A program made the translations under genes and the position numbers. DNA of 6,502 nt from Methanobacteriota archaeon (lineage in GTDB: Archaea; Hydrothermarchaeota; Hydrothermarchaeia; Hydrothermarchaeales; BMS3B), in assembly GCA_003229935.1 (NCBI GenBank), contig QIGD01000075.1, positions 1 through 6,502 on the forward strand, read 5' to 3'. This document shows positions 1 through 4,567 of this stretch, piece after piece. Each line of letters opens with the position of its first letter. The first letter of the stretch is position 1. The notes under the pieces were generated by a model, which was given only the letters and a program-made list of their open reading frames with translations, had not been told where the DNA came from and searched no databases.

Positions 1-90
1 GGGATACACCGATTTTATGCCTGTTCGAGGTCAAGCACAAGATAAACCTATGACTCAGGAAGCCCACGACTTTAGTCGTGGGTAGTTCAC
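1..90 (+). mobile_element. Right end of an IS200/IS605-family (TnpB-type) element, truncated by the window edge
   Basis: The segment holds the tnpB 3' end and a perfect terminal hairpin: CCCACGAC (63-70), loop TTTA (71-74), GTCGTGGG (75-82), then TAGTTCAC (83-90). This arrangement, with the tnpB stop codon directly after the hairpin and a TTCAC-like terminus, is typical of archaeal IS605/IS1341-type right ends. The element lies tail to tail with truD, whose stop codon is 42 bases further on. The rest of the element, including any tnpA, the left end and the target motif, lies outside the window. The exact right boundary at base 90 is inferred from the terminus shared with the solo hairpin at 4099-4126. 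Confidence 0.8.
2..85 (+). CDS. tnpB: TnpB RNA-guided nuclease, C-terminal 27 residues only (partial)
   Basis: The frame is open from base 2 to a TAG at 83-85 and ends in MTQEAHDFSRG, a tail I recognise from archaeal TnpB/OrfB proteins of IS605 elements. In these proteins the tail is encoded by the terminal hairpin itself. TnpB is an RNA-guided DNA endonuclease that uses a guide RNA (omega RNA or reRNA) made from the element's 3' end. Its RuvC residues and zinc ribbon would lie upstream, outside the window, so whether the gene is intact cannot be judged. The same codons, with one synonymous change (CAG to CAA) and one conservative change (AAA to AGA, Lys to Arg), reappear in the CRISPR spacer at 4435-4471. 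Confidence 0.8.
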   Translation, partial: GYTDFMPVRGQAQDKPMTQEAHDFSRG

Positions 91-132
91 CGTGAGGAGT
101 TTCAGGAAGAAATTTCTAATTTGAATATTAAG

Positions 133-1323
133 TCAATAGTTGAGAGGGTCGGTTTTCATGAATTCTCTGAGCACAGTTGTTGCATAGCTGCCTGGGGGAA
201 GGAAAAAGCTGAAGCTTACCTTTATCAAACCTGGATTTAATTCATCATCTTCGACATCAAAAGAAATTTTAGTGTTTATGCTTGCCCTTCTGTCCTCTCC
301 AGTTACAGAAACTTCGGGCATACTATTTATCTTAAACTGCTCCATAGTTAAATCCTCTCTCTCTAAAACTTCTTTTTCAATCCTGCCGATTTCATCCTGA
401 GAAAAACCGCTTTTATAACCAAGGAGCTTTATATTTTTGGTTCTGATATTTATACCCTCAGCTATAGCCTCGCTCAGCACCTCATTGAAGATATGGCTCT
501 GGCAAGCATGTACAAGCATTCTTCTCAATTTTTTTGGTAGCCTTCGCAGGGCACCTGCAAAATCCTTGGGATTCTTTACAAGAGCGTCGAGCATATTCCT
601 CTCGTAGTTCAATCTACTGGGATATACCTCAAGTGCTTTTTTAAAGTTGCCTGTTTCAGAGAGCATCTCTCTAGCTTCTTTAGTGTCCTCTCTTTCCCCA
701 GGATAGGGCTTGGCAATGTACTGCATCACAGCACCATCAAGGTCACCCTGAATAATCTTCTTCCCTACTAGATGAGTGTTGGGTCTCACTATACCAAACC
801 TCTGATATCCGAAGTAGTTTGGCACACCTCCCAGAGACAGCTGGCTCACAGTTTCCTGCATAACCTCTTTAATCTGACTTATATCACCTTCAGTTTTTCT
901 TATAGTGATTTTAAATTTATTTCCCAGAAGGTCTCCGAGGTTCAGCCTCTCGTCACTTCTGACAAAATTGTAAAGTTTAATATCCTTCAAATTCAGAACT
1001 TCGAGATTCTCTCTTTCAATATTCCAGACAGACATTCTCTGCTTTGTTACTGCTCTCTTGTCCTTTGTACCAGCATAACCAAAGCGCTTTCTTGATATAT
1101 GCAGGGCTCTGGAAACATTATCTACAGCTCTTATAGTGTCCCAGTTCCTCTTTTCCATGATAAAATGAAGATATTCTCCTTCATCATCCTCTCTTGAATC
1201 CTCAAATACTTCATCAACAGAGAAATCATCTGCAATCTGCCTGAGTTTACCCTTTACTCCAGCAGTATTACTGATAAAGTAATTCAATCCGAGAAGCCTG
1301 TCGAGTTCAAAAGGACTTATCAT
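133..1323 (-). CDS. truD: tRNA pseudouridine synthase TruD
   Basis: TruD isomerises a specific uridine (U13 in characterised cases) of tRNA to pseudouridine in the cytoplasm. The catalytic motif is GTKDKRAVTKQR with Asp88, counting from the chosen start. NYFGYQRFG and HACQSHIFNEVLSEAI are further TruD landmarks, the last from the C-terminal part of the catalytic fold. The length of 396 residues fits archaeal TruD. An upstream in-frame TTG at 1368 would add 15 residues, but the ATG at 1321-1323 is preceded by a strong ribosome binding site, AAGGAGAGG (1328-1336), so the shorter form is preferred. The stop is TGA. The gene is divergent from the reductase gene, with which it shares a promoter region. 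Its 3' end lies 42 bases from an IS right end, with no obvious U-rich terminator between. The gene looks intact and ordinary. Confidence 0.95.
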   Translation of the reverse strand: MISPFELDRLLGLNYFISNTAGVKGKLRQIADDFSVDEVFEDSREDDEGEYLHFIMEKRNWDTIRAVDNVSRALHISRKRFGYAGTKDKRAVTKQRMSVWNIERENLEVLNLKDIKLYNFVRSDERLNLGDLLGNKFKITIRKTEGDISQIKEVMQETVSQLSLGGVPNYFGYQRFGIVRPNTHLVGKKIIQGDLDGAVMQYIAKPYPGEREDTKEAREMLSETGNFKKALEVYPSRLNYERNMLDALVKNPKDFAGALRRLPKKLRRMLVHACQSHIFNEVLSEAIAEGINIRTKNIKLLGYKSGFSQDEIGRIEKEVLEREDLTMEQFKINSMPEVSVTGEDRRASINTKISFDVEDDELNPGLIKVSFSFFLPPGSYATTVLREFMKTDPLNY

Positions 1324-1361
1324 TTTTCCTCTCCTTAGAAATTCATATCCTGAAGGTAACA

Positions 1362-1397
1362 CCTGCAATATTAGTTAACTTTATTTATTATTGCAGG
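1362..1397. promoter_or_regulatory. Bidirectional promoter with a 9-bp inverted repeat, between truD and the reductase gene
   Basis: CCTGCAATA (1362-1370) and TATTGCAGG (1389-1397) are perfect inverted copies, 18 bases apart. Between and overlapping them lies an AT-rich tract (TTTATTTATTA, 1380-1390). Read on the plus strand, this tract centres about 26 bases before the reductase ATG, the position of a TATA box for a leaderless mRNA. Read on the minus strand, it would start truD RNA near 1358 and leave a leader of about 35 nt that includes the ribosome binding site. The repeat could be an operator that controls both genes. That role is inferred. Confidence 0.55.
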
Positions 1398-1410
1398 AAT
1401 TAAACTCTCA

Positions 1411-2310
1411 ATGGAATATTATGATGTTATAATTGCTGGAGCAGGACCAGCTGGCTTAACTGCTGCAATCTATGCAGCAAGAGGTGGTTTGGGAACTCTG
1501 CTGATTGAAAAAATGATATGCGGAGGACAGCCAGCTATTGCCAGAAGAGTTGAGAACTATCCTGGTTTTGAGAGTATTGATGGCTGGGAGCTTATCAGGA
1601 GTTTCTATTCCCAGGCAATTGCAAATGGTACTGAGATAAAAGAGGATGAAGAGGTTCTGAATGTTTACAAATCTGAGGGATTTAAGGTTGTTGAGACAGA
1701 TGAGGACAGGTATCTTGCAGGTGCTGTGATTATTGCTTCGGGAGGTCGTCCGGCTAAGCTGAAGGTTTCCGGGGAGGAAGAATACCTTAGAAAAGGGGTA
1801 CACTACTGTGCCCAGTGTGCAGGTTATGCATATCAGAATAAAAAGGTTGCTGTTATTGGTGGAGGCGATTCTGCTTTAACCGCTGCATATTTTATGAGTG
1901 ATATTGCTGAAAATGTTTATTTAATTGTAAGAAGTGCAGAGCTGAGAAGTGAGAAGGTAATTGTTGGTAAGGTTAGTAAAAAGAAAGATATTAAGATTCT
2001 TATGAAGGAAGAGGTGGATTCTTTCTCAGGTGATGGCAACAGAATGAATAGAATCGTTCTGAAAAGTGGAAGAGAGCTGGAAGCTGATGCTGCTTTTATA
2101 TATATTGGATTCGTTCCTAATTCTGGTATGGTAGATGTTGACAAAAATTCTGAGGGTTATATAACAGTTGACCTGAATATGAAAACCTCAGAGAAAGGAA
2201 TTTTTGCATGTGGTAATGTTATAAGGAGAAATGCTCAGATTATTTCAAGTGCTGGAGAAGGTGCCATAGCTGCCCTTTCGGCACTTTATTATTTAAAAAT
2301 AGAAAAATAA
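1411..2310 (+). CDS. trxB: Thioredoxin reductase-like FAD/dithiol oxidoreductase, divergent in cofactor motifs
   Basis: The 299-residue protein has the low-molecular-weight thioredoxin reductase layout: an N-terminal FAD fold with GAGPAG (10-15), an inserted second nucleotide fold with GGGDSA (150-155), a redox pair CAQC (Cys133 and Cys136), and a C-terminal FAD segment IFACGN followed by SAGEGAIAA. Such enzymes pass electrons from a reduced cofactor through FAD to a thioredoxin or glutaredoxin-like protein. Several family residues are changed. The Asp after the second Cys (CATCD in typical enzymes) is Ala137, the HRR motif that holds the NADPH 2'-phosphate reads VRS (173-175), and the usual GD near the end is GN (268-269). 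The electron donor may therefore not be NADPH. Archaeal relatives that use coenzyme F420 are a known precedent. Translation is probably leaderless from the ATG. The gene converges on trpB, with 5 bases between the stop codons. Confidence 0.85.
   Translation: MEYYDVIIAGAGPAGLTAAIYAARGGLGTLLIEKMICGGQPAIARRVENYPGFESIDGWELIRSFYSQAIANGTEIKEDEEVLNVYKSEGFKVVETDEDRYLAGAVIIASGGRPAKLKVSGEEEYLRKGVHYCAQCAGYAYQNKKVAVIGGGDSALTAAYFMSDIAENVYLIVRSAELRSEKVIVGKVSKKKDIKILMKEEVDSFSGDGNRMNRIVLKSGRELEADAAFIYIGFVPNSGMVDVDKNSEGYITVDLNMKTSEKGIFACGNVIRRNAQIISSAGEGAIAALSALYYLKIEK
2288..2310 (-). terminator. Likely U-rich terminator for trpB inside the 3' end of the reductase gene
   Basis: Just past the trpB stop on the minus strand the RNA would read TTTATTTTTCTATTTTT (about 2292-2308), a run of U residues like those that end archaeal transcripts. 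It overlaps the last codons of the convergent reductase gene, which encode LKIEK. This is a prediction from composition only. Confidence 0.4.
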
Positions 2311-2315
2311 ACGGT

Positions 2316-3506
2316 TTATACCACCTTTTCGTATCTCGCCACAGCCTCGACATCTTTATCTCCTCTCCCAGAGAGGTTGATTATTACCACATCATTGCTA
2401 TTAAATTGGCTGCTGTTCTTTAGAAGCCATGCAACAGCATGAGCACTTTCAAGAGCTGGTATTATACCTTCTTTTTCGCTGAGATAATGGAAAGCTCCAA
2501 GAGCTTCACTGTCTGTGGCATAGTAGTATTCTGTCCTCTTCAGCTCTCTTAGAAAAGAATGCTCTGGCCCAACAGCAGGATAATCAAGCCCAGCACTTAT
2601 ACTGTGAGTTTCAGTTATCTGTCCGTATTTGTCTTGGAGCACATAGGTATAGGTGCCATGAAGCACACCCTCTCTACCGGCGGCAAACCTTGCTGCATGT
2701 TTTCCCGACTCTATTCCATTTCCTCCAGCTTCCACACCTATAAGTCTTATATCACTGTTATTGAGAAACTTATAGAAGATGCCTATTGCATTGCTTCCTC
2801 CTCCAACACAGGCAACTATGGCTGAGGGTAATTTTCCTTCCTTCTTAAGAATCTGCCTTTTGGTTTCTTTTCCTATTACACTCTGGAAATCTCTTATCAT
2901 AGCAGGATAAGGGTGAGGGCCGAGAACAGAGCCTAAAAGATAGTGAGTTGTTCTAACATTTGCGAGCCAGTCACGGAGCGCCTCATTGATGGCATCTTTG
3001 AGAGTTCTTGAACCGGAAGTCACGGGATTAACGCTTGCTCCAAGAAGCTTCATCCTGAAGACATTCATCTTCTGCCTCTCAATATCTTCAGTGCCCATGT
3101 ATATCTCGCACTTAAGGCCAAGGGCTGCTGCAGCTGTGGCAGTTGCAACGCCATGCTGTCCAGCTCCAGTTTCAGCAATTATCCTTTTCTTCCCCATACT
3201 TTTCGCAAGAATAGCCTGTCCCATGGTGTTATTTATCTTATGTGCTCCTGTATGTGCCAGATCTTCTCGCTTGAGATAAACTTTAAAACCAAGCTCTCTG
3301 CTAATATTTTCACAGAAGGTCAGGGGTGTTGGTCTGCCCACATACTCTTTAAGATAGTAATCAAGCTTTCGGTGAAAGTCTTTATCTTTTTTAGTTTTAT
3401 TGTAAGCCTCTTTAAGCTCTTCCACGGCAGGCATCAGTACTTCTGGAATATACATACCACCATATCTTCCGAATCTTCCCATTGAGCTTGGATACCTGCC
3501 TTTCAT
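2316..3506 (-). CDS. trpB: Tryptophan synthase beta chain (TrpB1 type)
   Basis: TrpB joins indole to L-serine with pyridoxal phosphate to make L-tryptophan, normally in a complex with TrpA. The 396-residue protein shows the family's features in order: N-terminal GRFGRYGGMYIPE, the cofactor lysine Lys90 in HTGAHKINN, the catalytic Glu112 in AETGAGQHG, the phosphate loop GGGSNA (235-240), LDYPAVGPEH near 308, and SGRGDKD (379-385) with the serine that faces the pyridine nitrogen. The length and motifs fit TrpB1 rather than the longer TrpB2. No trpA or other trp gene adjoins it, so the rest of the pathway must be elsewhere. The first ATG is 27 bases from a good TATA box (3530-3536), which favours leaderless translation from 3506. 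An internal ATG (codon 9) is the alternative start. The gene appears intact. Confidence 0.96.
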   Translation of the reverse strand: MKGRYPSSMGRFGRYGGMYIPEVLMPAVEELKEAYNKTKKDKDFHRKLDYYLKEYVGRPTPLTFCENISRELGFKVYLKREDLAHTGAHKINNTMGQAILAKSMGKKRIIAETGAGQHGVATATAAAALGLKCEIYMGTEDIERQKMNVFRMKLLGASVNPVTSGSRTLKDAINEALRDWLANVRTTHYLLGSVLGPHPYPAMIRDFQSVIGKETKRQILKKEGKLPSAIVACVGGGSNAIGIFYKFLNNSDIRLIGVEAGGNGIESGKHAARFAAGREGVLHGTYTYVLQDKYGQITETHSISAGLDYPAVGPEHSFLRELKRTEYYYATDSEALGAFHYLSEKEGIIPALESAHAVAWLLKNSSQFNSNDVVIINLSGRGDKDVEAVARYEKVV

Positions 3507-3529
3507 AAAGCTAAGTTAGCTCTCAGAGG

Positions 3530-3536
3530 TTATAAA
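3530..3536 (-). promoter_or_regulatory. TATA box of trpB
   Basis: On the minus strand TTTATAA is centred 27 bases before the trpB ATG at 3506, the spacing of an archaeal TATA box to its start site. Transcription would begin at or next to the start codon, giving a leaderless mRNA. No convincing ribosome binding site precedes the ATG. Confidence 0.6.
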
Positions 3537-3550
3537 GATTATGCAGATTT

Positions 3551-3590
3551 TTTATTAGGCTATAAGCTAATTTATTAGGCTATAAGCTAA
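3551..3590. repeat. Perfect tandem duplication of a 20-bp unit upstream of trpB
   Basis: TTTATTAGGCTATAAGCTAA occurs twice in a row (3551-3570 and 3571-3590). Each unit contains an imperfect palindrome (TTAG..TATA..CTAA). The pair lies 45-85 bases upstream of the trpB ATG, just behind its TATA box, so it may be a regulator site. It also overlaps the decayed 3' end of the neighbouring UPF0145 pseudogene, so it may equally be a neutral slip duplication. Confidence 0.85.
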
Positions 3591-3826
3591 AATCTCTGCA
3601 GCTCTCTGCACAGGCTTCTATGGCTTCAGCTATCATTATATTCAGAGTCTGCTCTTTCACCCCTGAGCATATCACTGTATTCCTTGAGTTCTCTACCAAC
3701 AAGATTACGAAGTTGTGCAAGAATGTCCTTTCCAACCCACTTGGCTCTAACCTTATCTCCCATTACAATTTTAAGAACTTCTTTGACTTTCTTCCCTAGA
3801 ATATCCTCTGTTGTTGCAACAAGCAT
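3580..3826 (-). pseudogene. UPF0145/YbjQ-family protein, frameshifted and truncated
   Basis: From the ATG at 3824-3826 the frame reads MLVATTEDILGKKV, then GDKVRAKWVGKDI and LRNLVGRELKEYSDMLR. This matches the start and middle of the UPF0145 (YbjQ) family of about 100-residue proteins of unclear function. After MLR the frame runs into GERADS and stops at 3626. The next frame continues as VKEQTLNIMIAEAIEA, which is what the family shows at that point. The shift falls at a run of four C on the plus strand (3660-3663), and removing one base restores the frame. Even then the usual GAxAVxxxRF end is missing and the frame stops at 3580. An ATG at 3862 would extend the N-terminus, but a ribosome binding site (AAAGGAGA) directly before 3826 and family alignment favour the shorter form. 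A sequencing error could explain the shift but not the missing end. Confidence 0.7.
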
Positions 3827-4098
3827 AAAGAAATCTCCTTTTATGTTATATATTTTTAGCATTTACATCGCTTGTGGCAGCAACGAATCTTATAATAAAA
3901 TAAGGAAAGAGTTACATACAGCTCTTATGGCATTTACAGGTGGTATATGCAACTTTTTTATTTATTTTAACAATTTTCATACAATCACCAATTAATATTA
4001 TTGACAAAGGTAATATATGTATTTTTTCTTTTTAGCATATGAAACAAATCATATATTTTTATACATTGTGTTAAATTTATGACAGACATAGCAGAAAA
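3827..4098. other. AT-rich intergenic stretch
   Basis: It holds the promoter of the UPF0145 remnant (TATA-like TTATATATTT, 3846-3856) and is otherwise very AT-rich. I see no tRNA, no CRISPR repeat and no long reading frame. A 22-codon minus-strand frame (3912-3980) with a Cys cluster is discussed under findings. Confidence 0.5.
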
Positions 4099-4126
4099 CC
4101 AACGACTTTAGTCGTTGGTAGTTCAA
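4099..4126 (+). mobile_element. Solitary IS605-type right-end hairpin
   Basis: CCAACGAC (4099-4106), loop TTTA (4107-4110) and GTCGTTGG (4111-4118), followed by TAGTTCA, repeat the design of the IS right end at 63-90. They differ by one base pair exchanged on both sides of the stem (C-G to A-T), so pairing is kept. No tnpB codons precede it: in the matching frame stop codons appear just upstream. It is probably a relic or the end of a non-autonomous element. It stands 7 bases from the distal CRISPR repeat, so a role as an end structure for the array transcript cannot be excluded. Confidence 0.55.
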
Positions 4127-4133
4127 ATAGCTT

Positions 4134-4163
4134 CTTTCAACCCACAAATAGTCTGATTTTAGC
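4134..4163 (-). CRISPR. Degenerate distal CRISPR repeat
   Basis: The 30 bases differ from the consensus repeat by one deleted T, one inserted A and one G-to-A change. The GTCTGATTTTAGC part (plus strand) is intact and ends in AGC like the two leader-side repeats. It is read on the minus strand like the rest of the array. A worn last repeat is usual at the trailer end. Confidence 0.7.
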
Positions 4164-4339
4164 ATTAATAACATCACCATTTCCTCCTCTGCTCTTTCGG
4201 GAGTTTATATCAGGCACGAACTATTACAATCCACGCTACAACTCTTGCTATATCGACATAAATAACCCCAACCACAACCTCTTCCCCTCAAATCTGTTCT
4301 ACCTGTCATTTTACCTTTTTTAACTCTAAATGTTTCTAC
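4164..4339. other. Stretch of 176 bases between CRISPR repeats, no repeat recognised
   Basis: The length is close to three spacers plus two repeats (about 168 bases), which suggests that two repeats have decayed here, but I could not identify them. There is no convincing reading frame. It is rich in C and T on the plus strand (for example CCCCAACCACAACCTCTTCC near 4267). Confidence 0.4.
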
Positions 4340-4501
4340 CTTTCAATCCCACAATGGTCTGATTTTAACACCACGCAGCAGACAGTAGGCCAAAAAAAGA
4401 GTAGCTTTCAATCCCACAATGGTCTGATTTTAACATAGACCTATGACTCAAGAAGCCCACGACTTTAGTCGTACTGTAACCCATAATGGGCCAATCTTAA
4501 C
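4340..4501 (-). CRISPR. CRISPR array segment: two perfect repeats, one degenerate repeat, two spacers
   Basis: Identical 30-bp repeats lie at 4340-4369 and 4405-4434, with a 35-nt spacer between (4370-4404). A third, degraded repeat lies at 4472-4501 (about 19 of 30 positions kept, 17 of 22 in the part CCCATAATGGG...TTAAC), leaving a 37-nt spacer at 4435-4471. In the coding sense (minus strand) the repeat starts GTTAAAATCAGACC and ends GGGATTGAAAG, the common archaeal class with an ATTGAAAG handle. The leader and cas genes are at the higher-coordinate side, so 4472-4501 precedes the 4435-4471 spacer in the transcript. Confidence 0.9.
4435..4471 (-). other. CRISPR spacer matching the IS605-type right end at 42-78
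   Basis: Aligned with bases 42-78 of the window, 35 of 37 positions agree. Mismatches are 4438 against 45 and 4451 against 58, and both keep or nearly keep the TnpB reading. The crRNA would read CGACTAAAGTCGTGGG at its 5' end, perfect over the first 20 positions, and would be antisense to tnpB mRNA. The three bases 5' of the protospacer on the spacer-like strand are CCA. Confidence 0.75.
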
Positions 4502-4533
4502 GCTCATATTCTCACCTTCCTTCTAAATCACAA

Positions 4534-4567
4534 ATATTTATTTTAATTGTATATTTATTTTAATTGT
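4534..4567. repeat. Tandem 17-bp duplication at the 3' end of the lipoprotein gene
   Basis: ATATTTATTTTAATTGT occurs at 4534-4550 and 4551-4567. Because 17 is not a multiple of three it changes the reading of the last codons: with one copy the frame would continue as INICDLEGR before a TGA, while with two it ends INIQLK at a TAA. Confidence 0.85.

Larger units (their letters stand above)
1..106 (+). ncRNA. 3' part of a predicted TnpB guide RNA (omega RNA) with guide reading into flanking DNA
   Basis: In studied IS200/IS605 elements the TnpB guide RNA overlaps the tnpB 3' end and the right-end hairpin and finishes with about 16-20 nt of DNA just outside the element. By that rule the scaffold here ends at about base 90 and the guide would start CGTGAGGAGTTTCAGG (91-106). 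The hairpin 63-82 is seen directly. The transcript, its 5' end and the guide length are inferred. Confidence 0.4.

Noticed and set aside
772..1095. Plus-strand frame of 107 codons within truD
   Set aside because: It lies wholly opposite truD codons, has no family resemblance and no start signal.
2559..3485. Several plus-strand frames of 88-110 codons opposite trpB
   Set aside because: They are opposite-strand shadows of conserved TrpB codons.
4202..4300. Possible decayed CRISPR repeats at the expected spacing (for example around ACAATCCACGCTACAA)
   Set aside because: The similarity is limited to a few bases such as CAATCC or CACAA and is not above chance.
4435..4475. Reading 4435-4475 as a second truncated IS copy inserted into the array
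   Set aside because: The match starts exactly at the repeat edge, has normal spacer length and lacks the outer stem arm and TTCAC end; spacer capture explains it better.
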